Positions 24,535 through 31,951 of a stretch of DNA of 51,787 nt are shown piece by piece. The translations under genes and the position numbers were made by a program. The DNA comes from JABCPE02 sp963518955. Lineage in GTDB: Bacteria; Bacteroidota; Bacteroidia; Flavobacteriales; Weeksellaceae. The DNA lies in contig CAUQKI010000012.1 in the NCBI GenBank assembly GCA_963518955.1, forward strand, positions 1 to 51,787, read 5' to 3'. Under the pieces are notes generated by a model. That model saw only the letters and a list, made by a program, of their open reading frames with translations, was not told the DNA's origin and ran no database searches. Each line of letters begins with the position of its first letter. The stretch's first letter is position 1.

Positions 24535-25572
24535 TTAGATTAGAGGAATATTATGCGCTTTGCATTTTTCTCTCATTTCTTCTGGCCATATACTTGCCTG
24601 AATTTCACCGATATGTGCTTTTTGCAGCAAAAACATACACAAACGAGACTGCCCTATACCGCCTCCTATCGTGAGAGGCAACTCGTTATTCAGCAATCTT
24701 TTATGAAAATAAAGTTCTTTTCTGTCTTCTTTATCTTCTATCTGAAGTTGTTTCTCTAATGAATTTTTATCAACACGAATTCCCATTGATGAAATCTCAA
24801 ACGGCACATTGAGCACAGGATTCCAAAGGAGAATATCTCCATTCAGCCCTAAAAATCCATCTTCATTAGCCGTCACCCAGTCATCATAGTCTGTCGCTCT
24901 ATAGTCGTGCTTTTCTCCATTACTAAGTTTTCCGCCTATACCTATTATAAATACAGCTTTATATTCTTTTGCGATTTCTCTTTCTCTTTCTTTTGGAGAC
25001 AGGTCAGGATATTTTTGTAAAAGTTCTTCTGAATGTATAAAATGTATTTCTCTCGGAAGCATAGGTTTCAGCTCTGGAAAAGCCTCATTCACTAAATATT
25101 CTGTTCTTAAAAACGAAGCGTAAATTCTTTTAACCACAGATTTTAGGAATGCTACCGTTCTATCTTTTTCAGAAATAGCCATTTCCCAGTCCCACTGGTC
25201 TACATATAGAGAATGCATATTCCCAAGCTCCTCATCTGCACGAATGGCGTTCATATCCGTATATATACCATATCCCTCATCTACATTATAATCTGCAAGC
25301 ATTACTCTTTTCCACTTTGCTAATGAATGTACAACCTCTGCACGAGCTTCATCCATATCTTTTATAGGAAAATTTACGGCTCTCTCCTTTCCGCTCAAAT
25401 CATCATTTAGTCCCATCCCTCTCAAAACAAAAAGCGGCGCCGTTACCCTACGCAGTCTAAGCTCTGCCGACAAATTGGCTTGAAAAAAATCTTTTATCTT
25501 TTGTATCCCCAATTCTGTCTGTTGTAAATTCAAAATAGACTTATAGTTTGGGGGATTTATCAAATAACTCAT
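24535..25572 (-). CDS. asnA: Aspartate-ammonia ligase (asparagine synthetase A)
   Basis: AsnA makes asparagine from aspartate, ammonia and ATP. The 345-residue length is typical. Recognisable class-II-synthetase-like segments are VTAPLFVLRGMGLND, SLYVDQWDWE and the C-terminal LTIGGGIGQSRLCMFLL. The gene is divergent from the ABC-F gene, with start codons 47 bp apart, and is followed by smpB. Confidence 0.96.
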   Translation of the reverse strand: MSYLINPPNYKSILNLQQTELGIQKIKDFFQANLSAELRLRRVTAPLFVLRGMGLNDDLSGKERAVNFPIKDMDEARAEVVHSLAKWKRVMLADYNVDEGYGIYTDMNAIRADEELGNMHSLYVDQWDWEMAISEKDRTVAFLKSVVKRIYASFLRTEYLVNEAFPELKPMLPREIHFIHSEELLQKYPDLSPKEREREIAKEYKAVFIIGIGGKLSNGEKHDYRATDYDDWVTANEDGFLGLNGDILLWNPVLNVPFEISSMGIRVDKNSLEKQLQIEDKEDRKELYFHKRLLNNELPLTIGGGIGQSRLCMFLLQKAHIGEIQASIWPEEMREKCKAHNIPLI

Positions 25573-25592
25573 TTTTACTGCTAATTTTTTTG

Positions 25593-25600
25593 TATTTTTG
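25593..25600 (+). promoter_or_regulatory. -7 box of the ABC-F gene
   Basis: TATTTTTG, 19 nt before the ATG at 25620. The upstream element is T-rich without an exact TTTG. Confidence 0.45.
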
Positions 25601-25619
25601 CGACAAATTTACAGAAATA

Positions 25620-27245
25620 ATGCTAACAGTATCTAATTTATCACTACAATTTGGGAAAAGAGTACTTTTTGACGAGGTAAATGTCATGTTTACCAAAGGG
25701 AACTGCTACGGAATCATCGGAGCAAATGGAGCTGGAAAATCTACTTTCCTAAAAATATTGACAGGAAAACAAGAGCCTACCACAGGGCATGTAACACTGG
25801 AACCAGGTAAGAGAATGTCTGTTTTGGAGCAGGACCACTTTGCTTATGACCAGTTTACGGTTTTGGAAACGGTTCTTCGTGGGAATAAAAAATTATTCGA
25901 AATCAAAGAAGAAATGGATGCTCTCTACGCAAAACCAGACTTCTCTGATGAAGATGGAATAAAGGCAGGCGAACTCGGAGTAATCTACGATGAAATGGGA
26001 GGATGGAATGCCGAAGCAGATGCACAGACCATGCTGTCCAATGTAGGGATAAAAGAAGATATGCACTACCAAATGATGTCCGAACTAGAAAACAAGGACA
26101 AAGTAAAAGTGCTATTGGCTCAGGCTTTATTCGGAAATCCAGATGTTTTGATTCTCGATGAGCCTACCAACGACCTTGATATTGACACTATTTCTTGGCT
26201 GGAAGATTTCCTTGCTGATTATGAAAACACGGTGATTGTGGTATCTCACGACCGTCACTTCTTGGATGCTGTCTGCACCCACATCGGTGACTTAGACTAT
26301 TCTAAACTAAACCTTTATACAGGGAACTATTCTTTCTGGTATCAGGCTTCTCAGCTGGCAACGAGACAAAGACAACAAGCCAACAAAAAAGCTGAAGAGA
26401 AGAAAAAAGAATTGCAGGACTTCATCGCGAGATTTAGTTCCAATGTAGCGAAAGCGAAACAAGCTACAGCAAGAAAGAAAATGATTGACAAACTAAACAT
26501 CGAAGAAATCAAACCTTCTTCCAGAAGATATCCTGCCATCATTTTTGAAATGGAAAGAGAAGCGGGAGACCAGATTTTAGAGATAAAAGGTTTAGAAATC
26601 GTAAAAGATGGAGAAACCCTGCTTTCTGGCGGAGACCTTAACCTTAAAAAAGGTGATAAAGTGGCTGTAATCTCTAGAAACTCCCTAGCCGTTACCGAGT
26701 TTTTCCAAGTAATCTCTGGAAGTACAGCTCCTGCCAAAGGCGAATACAAATGGGGTGTAACTACTAACCAAAGCTACATGCCACTGGACAACACGGAGTA
26801 TTTCCAAGAAAAAGACCTAAATCTAGTAGACTGGCTAAGACAATTTACCAAAAATGATGAGGAAAGACACGAAGAGTTTGTCAGAGGATTTTTAGGAAGA
26901 ATGCTTTTCTCTGGTGATGAAGCGCTTAAATCTTCTACGGTGCTTTCTGGAGGGGAAAAAATGCGATGCATGTTCAGCCGAATGATGCTTCAAAAAGCCA
27001 ATGTCCTTCTAATGGACGAACCTACCAACCACTTGGATTTGGAGAGTATCACGGCGCTTAACAACTCTTTGATGAACTTCAAAGGAAATATCTTGATTTC
27101 TTCTCATGACCACGAGTTGCTACAAACAGTGTGTAACCGTGTGATAGAAATCACGCCAAAAGGAATCATCGATAGAGAAATGACTTACGATGAATACCTT
27201 GAAGACAAAAAGGTGAAAGAACTGAAAGAACAAATGTACAGTTAA
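25620..27245 (+). CDS. ABC-F family ATPase (YkpA/YbiT-like) with one degenerate site
   Basis: ABC-F proteins bind the ribosomal E site and act on translation. The 541-residue product has two ATPase domains joined by a basic linker. NBD1 has an intact Walker A (GANGAGKST) and Walker B (LILDEPTND), but its signature reads SELENKDKVKV instead of LSGGEK. NBD2 has an intact signature (LSGGEKMRC) and Walker B (LLMDEPTNH), but its Walker A position reads ISRNSLAVTEFF, lacking the P-loop Lys. Together this leaves one functional and one dead composite site. The start at 25620 is used because the upstream 24 codons overlap asnA and its promoter. A terminator follows. Confidence 0.93.
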   Translation: MLTVSNLSLQFGKRVLFDEVNVMFTKGNCYGIIGANGAGKSTFLKILTGKQEPTTGHVTLEPGKRMSVLEQDHFAYDQFTVLETVLRGNKKLFEIKEEMDALYAKPDFSDEDGIKAGELGVIYDEMGGWNAEADAQTMLSNVGIKEDMHYQMMSELENKDKVKVLLAQALFGNPDVLILDEPTNDLDIDTISWLEDFLADYENTVIVVSHDRHFLDAVCTHIGDLDYSKLNLYTGNYSFWYQASQLATRQRQQANKKAEEKKKELQDFIARFSSNVAKAKQATARKKMIDKLNIEEIKPSSRRYPAIIFEMEREAGDQILEIKGLEIVKDGETLLSGGDLNLKKGDKVAVISRNSLAVTEFFQVISGSTAPAKGEYKWGVTTNQSYMPLDNTEYFQEKDLNLVDWLRQFTKNDEERHEEFVRGFLGRMLFSGDEALKSSTVLSGGEKMRCMFSRMMLQKANVLLMDEPTNHLDLESITALNNSLMNFKGNILISSHDHELLQTVCNRVIEITPKGIIDREMTYDEYLEDKKVKELKEQMYS

Positions 27246-27271
27246 TTAACTATTTTATTTCACTATATTTT

Positions 27272-27301
27272 CAAAGCCACTTCAAAAAAAGTGGCTTTTT
27301 A
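27272..27301 (+). terminator. Terminator after the ABC-F gene
   Basis: AAAGCCACTT/AAGTGGCTTTTT: a 10-bp stem followed by Ts. Confidence 0.88.
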
Positions 27302-27356
27302 TATGAAAAAAGTAGATTTTTTTACTTGATTTTACCCGATTTCCAAAATCATTTAT

Positions 27357-27364
27357 TAATTTTG
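27357..27364 (+). promoter_or_regulatory. -7 box of the small lipoprotein gene
   Basis: TAATTTTG, 44 nt before the ATG at 27409. Confidence 0.45.
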
Positions 27365-27408
27365 TACCTTACATTTATGTAAAGTATAATCAATAAAGTT
27401 AAAAATTT

Positions 27409-27849
27409 ATGAAAAAATCATTATTGACATCAGCTTTAGCAGCTGTATTAGTGGTATCTTGTGGAACGCAAAACGCAAGAGTAAGTGAATTAGAAGCACA
27501 AAAAGAGGCTTTAGAATTAAAAACAAAACTTACTAAATTAAAAATCGATTACGAAAAAGAAAAGGCATCAACTGATGATTTGAGAAATAAAGCAGCTGCT
27601 ATAAACGCACAAGCGAACTCAAGCACTTCAGATTTCCATGCATCAAGCGCAAAAGCTACTGCTAAAGATGCGAAACAAACAATGAAAGTATTGAAAGATA
27701 CTCAGAAAATAAACAGAGATTTGGCATCTAGCGAGAAAAAACTTCATAAAATAGAAAAAGAAATCGCTAAAGTACAAGGTCGTTTAGACAAGCTGAACCA
27801 GCAAGTGAAGATTGTAGACAAAAATACTGCTGAAGCTGAAAACAACTAA
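27409..27849 (+). CDS. Small coiled-coil lipoprotein
   Basis: The 146-residue product has a lipoprotein signal with lipobox VVSC (Cys18). The rest is an almost continuous Lys/Glu/Ala/Leu-rich coiled coil in two halves, around residues 24-65 and 85-140, with an Ala/Ser/Thr-rich link. No enzymatic motif is visible. The architecture resembles Lpp-like or envelope-spacing lipoproteins, but I do not recognise the family. It has its own promoter and terminator, so it is probably well expressed. Confidence 0.85.
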   Translation: MKKSLLTSALAAVLVVSCGTQNARVSELEAQKEALELKTKLTKLKIDYEKEKASTDDLRNKAAAINAQANSSTSDFHASSAKATAKDAKQTMKVLKDTQKINRDLASSEKKLHKIEKEIAKVQGRLDKLNQQVKIVDKNTAEAENN

Positions 27850-27854
27850 ATTAT

Positions 27855-27881
27855 AAAGTCCTCAAATTGAGGACTTTTTTA
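27855..27881. terminator. Terminator between the lipoprotein and nhaC genes
   Basis: AAAGTCCTCAA/TTGAGGACTTT is a perfect 11-bp stem with a T run on the plus strand. It sits between convergent genes. Confidence 0.9.
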
Positions 27882-27883
27882 GT

Positions 27884-29185
27884 TTATGAAATTTGGGGTT
27901 GTTTTCTATTTTTAATGACAATAAAAAACACTACAAAGAAAAACAGAAAATACAAATACCAAGCATTTTTCAGCATTTCTAAATAATTTACTTTATTCTC
28001 GCTGAGTTTTATTAAAATCAAAACCTGCGCTCCATAAGGGAGAACTCCCTGAACGATACAAGAAAAAATATCCAATACAGATGCCGAAAACTTGGGACTT
28101 AGATTATACTTTTCGGTGATATTCTTTGCTACTTTTCCTGAAAGAACTATCGCAATGGTGTTATTCGCAATCGCTGCATCGATGAGACTTACCAAAAATC
28201 CCATTCCAAAATAAGCCGATTTTTGCCCGCGTATCATTTGTTTCACTTTGTTTAGCAAAAATGTGATTCCTCCCATATTTTCTACAATTCCCGCGAGTCC
28301 GCCAGTCAATAAAGCCAAAAGAAAAATCTCATTCATGTCCGAAAAACCTTCATAGATTTTCTTGGAAAAATCAAGCCAAGAAAGGCTTCCTGTCGAGATG
28401 CCGATGATTCCGCTGAGAAGAACTCCCACAAGCAGCACCAGAAAAACATTCACACCCAAAACCGAAAGCACAATCACCAATAAATACGGAAAAATGAGCC
28501 AAATGGAAGGACTTCCAGAAGTTTGGCTTTCTAAAACAGCAGAAGAAGAATTTCCGCCCAAAAAGATAAAAATCACCGCCGCAATCACCGCCGCAGGAAA
28601 CGCAATCATAATATTGGTTCGGAATTTATCTTTCATCTGACAACCGAGGCTCTGTGTAGCCGCAATAGTCGTATCGGAAATAAAAGAAAGATTGTCCCCA
28701 AACATAGCACCACAGAGCAGACTCGCCGCCACTACATTGATATCCGTTTGTGTATTTTCTGCAAAGCCCATAACTATTGGCGTAAGAGCCACTATCGTCC
28801 CCACAGAAGTCCCTGCCGAAACGGATAAAAACGATGCCATCAGGAACACGCCCAAAGGAATATACTGTGCAGAAAAATACTGCGAACCGAAGAAAACCAC
28901 CGCATCTATGCTCCCTGTCGCCTTGGACACAGCCGAAAAAGCTCCCGCAAGAAGATAGATAATGCACATGGTGATGATACTTTCCTCGCCACAGCCTTTC
29001 ATGAAGAATTTTAGTTTTTCTTGAAAACCAGCTTTTGGGAGTAAAAATGCAGAAATCACTCCGCAGAGTGCCGCCACAGAAGCTGGAAAAGCATAGAAAT
29101 CATCAAGAATAATTCCGCTTCCCAAAAATATAATCACAAACACCAAGAACGGAAGCAGTGCAATACCAGATTGAGTATCTTTCAT
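27884..29185 (-). CDS. NhaC-family Na+/H+ antiporter
   Basis: The 433-residue product has about eleven membrane segments. It carries motifs typical of the NhaC/ion-transporter superfamily: SVSAGTSVGTIVALTPI and CGAMFGDNLSFISDTTIAATQS, the latter repeating the discontinuous-helix pattern in this clan. It probably exchanges sodium for protons at the inner membrane; related members exchange malate/lactate or other ions, so the exact substrate is uncertain. Its ATG overlaps the preceding glycosyltransferase stop (TAATG), implying coupled translation. Confidence 0.88.
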   Translation of the reverse strand: MKDTQSGIALLPFLVFVIIFLGSGIILDDFYAFPASVAALCGVISAFLLPKAGFQEKLKFFMKGCGEESIITMCIIYLLAGAFSAVSKATGSIDAVVFFGSQYFSAQYIPLGVFLMASFLSVSAGTSVGTIVALTPIVMGFAENTQTDINVVAASLLCGAMFGDNLSFISDTTIAATQSLGCQMKDKFRTNIMIAFPAAVIAAVIFIFLGGNSSSAVLESQTSGSPSIWLIFPYLLVIVLSVLGVNVFLVLLVGVLLSGIIGISTGSLSWLDFSKKIYEGFSDMNEIFLLALLTGGLAGIVENMGGITFLLNKVKQMIRGQKSAYFGMGFLVSLIDAAIANNTIAIVLSGKVAKNITEKYNLSPKFSASVLDIFSCIVQGVLPYGAQVLILIKLSENKVNYLEMLKNAWYLYFLFFFVVFFIVIKNRKQPQIS

Positions 29186-30273
29186 TATTTTTCGTTAAAT
29201 TTTAGCGAATTTAAAATAATTTTCTCTAACTGTAAAACTATTTTCTCTTTTGTGAAGTTTTCAAAAGAATTTTCAGAAATATTCATGGAATTAGAAAAAA
29301 TTTGCTCTATATTTTCGTTTTCTTTAATGATAAAGGGACAACGAGACAAATATCCCACAGGAAACACCGCAGGTTTCATAAATCTGACTGCATCGCCGAT
29401 ATTTCCTGACATTTTCGTTTCTCCATAAATTTCCTCCACTCCGAAAAAAGAAGTTTTCATTTTCAGAGGACACCATAGAAAATCCGCCTTTTCCAGATAA
29501 TTTTCAAAAATATTTTTAGGAATTCTCTCTCGGAAATATTCTATTTTTATATTCTGCGGTAGCTGTTTTTCTAAGTCCTGTATCTTCGCAAGTTCCTCCT
29601 CACCTGCCTTTCCAAGAAAAACGATTCTGTACGGAATATCTTTTTTAAATCCTTTCAGCTGTTCCATTATTTTAGAATAATCTCTCCGTTTTTGGGAAAC
29701 TTCTCCAGGGACTACGATAAGTTTTTCCTCTGATTTTTCAATAGTTTCAGACTTTTTTCCAAAGAAAACAGGCAAAAAATGCGTTTCCTTTCTTAAATGC
29801 TCTATATCCAAGGTTTTTTCTAAATTTTCATCAAGAACCCAAAGCAATTTTGCGTTTTTATAAACTTCTGATTTGGACAAAAGCCCTTCTTTCAGAAGCA
29901 ACTTCATTCTAAAAGTAAAATCCTTTTCCAAGATATTTTTCAGCAAAACTCTTCGTGGAGCTTCTATAAAATTAAGATTATGACAGATAATCGCCGCAGG
30001 AAATTTTTCCGCGATTTTTTTGAAAATATGAAAATAGCGGTGTGCCGTTCCTATTATCACCAAATCGTACGACTTTCCTTTCAGCTTTTCTAAAAGATTT
30101 TCAGGCTCGGTTTCTATAATGTTTTCTATTTCAGAAGAATTTAGCCTGTTCAAGATTTTTTTTGAAAAATAAAAATCCACAGAAAATTTCTCTGAATTTT
30201 TGGTTAATTCTGCAAAATTTTCCGCAATCTCGGCGTGAGTATCTATTTCTATATAGGCAATTTGTTTTTTCAC
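29185..30273 (-). CDS. Putative GT-B glycosyltransferase
   Basis: The 362-residue protein looks like a GT4-type retaining glycosyltransferase. The N-terminal half has a Rossmann-like region with DLVIIGTAHRYFHIF and ICHNLNFIEAPRR. The C-terminal half has LIVVPGEVSQKRRDYSK, then IVFLGKAGEEE and a nucleotide-sugar site around YGETKMSGNIGDAVRFMKPAVFP. The classical EX7E is not cleanly visible, so the family call is moderate. It lies between a GT2 gene (7 nt upstream) and nhaC (1 nt overlap). The two glycosyltransferases probably act together in LPS or glycan assembly. Confidence 0.7.
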   Translation of the reverse strand: MKKQIAYIEIDTHAEIAENFAELTKNSEKFSVDFYFSKKILNRLNSSEIENIIETEPENLLEKLKGKSYDLVIIGTAHRYFHIFKKIAEKFPAAIICHNLNFIEAPRRVLLKNILEKDFTFRMKLLLKEGLLSKSEVYKNAKLLWVLDENLEKTLDIEHLRKETHFLPVFFGKKSETIEKSEEKLIVVPGEVSQKRRDYSKIMEQLKGFKKDIPYRIVFLGKAGEEELAKIQDLEKQLPQNIKIEYFRERIPKNIFENYLEKADFLWCPLKMKTSFFGVEEIYGETKMSGNIGDAVRFMKPAVFPVGYLSRCPFIIKENENIEQIFSNSMNISENSFENFTKEKIVLQLEKIILNSLKFNEK

Positions 30274-30280
30274 AAAGTTT

Positions 30281-31114
30281 TCAGAATTTTTTTAAAATTT
30301 CTCTCCATCGCAGGTTTCTTATGTATTTTATTTCCTCGCGGGAGAGTTTTCTGTCTTGTTTTTGGCTCAGGAAAGTTTTCATTGTGATAAAAAATTCCGA
30401 AAAACTTCTATTCTTAAAGGAAGACTTCGCCGAGGAGATGAATGCGAGAGGAAAATCTAGCCCAATGTTATAGAAATATTCACCAAGTTTTTTTGCTTTT
30501 GCGTTTTTGTATTTATATGCCGTAGGGCGCAGATGCTTTACCCAAAGGGATTTATTCGTAATCACCTGATATCCATGCATCTGGCAGAGCATCACATCGA
30601 TATTATCCCAGCCCAAAACCTCCCGAAGGCCTCCCATCTGCAAAAAACATTCCTTGCGATATGATTTTATCGGGCCACGCACATGGTTTTTAGAGGAAAT
30701 ATTCTCAAAAACCCAGTTTTCATCTTTTTTAATATAAACTAAACCCGAAACCATTCCTGCTTTTGGATTTTCTTCATAAATCCTATTGATTTCCTCCAAA
30801 TAATTCTCAGGAAAAATAATATCAGCATCAAATTTACAGATTACATCAAAATCATCTAAATTCTGCGAAGAAAGACCTTTGTAAAATGTAGAAACCACCT
30901 TCGCGCCAGGTGAGTGGGCAGATTTTTCTAAATTAATGAGCTGAAAATGCTTCTTATCTATGAATCCCTCTACCATTTCCCTCGTTCTATCCGTAGAGCC
31001 GTCATTCACGATGACGCAAGTAAAATCCTGAAAGCCTTGTGATTTCAGGGAATTTAGCGTGAGGAGAATATTTTCTTCCTCGTTATGCGTGGGAATGATG
31101 ATTAAAAATTTCAT
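30281..31114 (-). CDS. GT2-family glycosyltransferase
   Basis: The 277-residue protein has the GT-A fold of family 2. It starts FLIIIPTHNEEENI, continues with VIVNDGSTDRT and has the metal-binding DxD in CKFDADIIFP. The acceptor region has GGLREVLGWDNIDV. No membrane helix is evident, so it acts at the cytoplasmic face. It is the first gene of a three-gene unit with a GT-B enzyme and nhaC. Confidence 0.88.
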   Translation of the reverse strand: MKFLIIIPTHNEEENILLTLNSLKSQGFQDFTCVIVNDGSTDRTREMVEGFIDKKHFQLINLEKSAHSPGAKVVSTFYKGLSSQNLDDFDVICKFDADIIFPENYLEEINRIYEENPKAGMVSGLVYIKKDENWVFENISSKNHVRGPIKSYRKECFLQMGGLREVLGWDNIDVMLCQMHGYQVITNKSLWVKHLRPTAYKYKNAKAKKLGEYFYNIGLDFPLAFISSAKSSFKNRSFSEFFITMKTFLSQKQDRKLSREEIKYIRNLRWREILKKF

Positions 31115-31127
31115 GAAAAAAATTCAT

Positions 31128-31167
31128 ACAAAAAGACTGCTCCCAAGAGTTTCCTTATAGAACAGCC
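31128..31167 (-). terminator. Terminator after the SIMPL gene
   Basis: On the minus strand GGCTGTTCT/GGAGCAGTC forms 9 bp with three G-U pairs, followed by TTTTT. Confidence 0.6.
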
Positions 31168-31181
31168 TTTATTCTTGATTT

Positions 31182-31892
31182 TTAGTCTAATTGATATTTC
31201 ACAAAAACAACTGCAGAGAATTTTATCTTCTGAAAATCAAGTTTCCTTAAAAAATCTTCTGAAGCTCCTTCTTTTTTGTATGATTTTGGTTCAGGAGATA
31301 TATCTGCCATTAAAGCAAATTCTTCATATCTTTCTCCTCCATAATTTGTATCAGAAATATGTAATGCCTTCCCTACTTTTTGGTTAAGAGGTTTTACAAG
31401 TTTCTGGGCTGTTATTCTTGATCTTTTTACCGCTTCAGATTTTAAATCTAATAAAAGTTCCTCAGATTTAGAATATTCTACTTTTTCTACTCCTGTATTA
31501 GAAATTCCCGCTTCCTCCAAGCTGATAAGAACATTTGCTAAAGTATAGGCATCTTTTACAAGAAGAGAATATCTTTTAGTTTTTAGAATATTCTGCCCTC
31601 TTAAAAAATATTTCTTAAAATTACTAGAATAATCCAAAACCGACAAATCCTTGTCCGTATTTATTTTTAATTTCTTTAAAATCGTTTCTAACTGTTTCTC
31701 CTGCTCCTCTACCGACTTTTTGTTTTTAGAATCGGCTTCGTTCAGGGTAATAGAAACATAAATCCTATCAGGAACCACCAGAGTATCTACTGAAGCTCCT
31801 ACCTCAATGTAAGGCTGGTCTAAAAAATTTTTCTGTGCAGAAAATAAATTCCACACGAAAAACATCACAAAAATTAAAAAACTCTTTTTCAT
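31182..31892 (-). CDS. Secreted SIMPL-domain (DUF541) protein
   Basis: The 236-residue product has a signal peptide ending at FSAQ. The SIMPL fold follows, with PYIEVGASVDTLVVPDRIYV at the start, a central coiled segment, and the late LKSEAVKRSRITAQKLVKPL helix. SIMPL proteins are periplasmic or surface proteins related to outer-membrane integrity and signalling; the biochemical role is unknown. A TATTTTTG box lies 17 nt upstream, and polA is upstream in the same direction. Confidence 0.87.
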   Translation of the reverse strand: MKKSFLIFVMFFVWNLFSAQKNFLDQPYIEVGASVDTLVVPDRIYVSITLNEADSKNKKSVEEQEKQLETILKKLKINTDKDLSVLDYSSNFKKYFLRGQNILKTKRYSLLVKDAYTLANVLISLEEAGISNTGVEKVEYSKSEELLLDLKSEAVKRSRITAQKLVKPLNQKVGKALHISDTNYGGERYEEFALMADISPEPKSYKKEGASEDFLRKLDFQKIKFSAVVFVKYQLD

Positions 31893-31951
31893 AATCTATT
31901 TTTTTTCTTCAAAAATATAAAATTTTTAAGTTAATCCCAACTCCATCTTTC

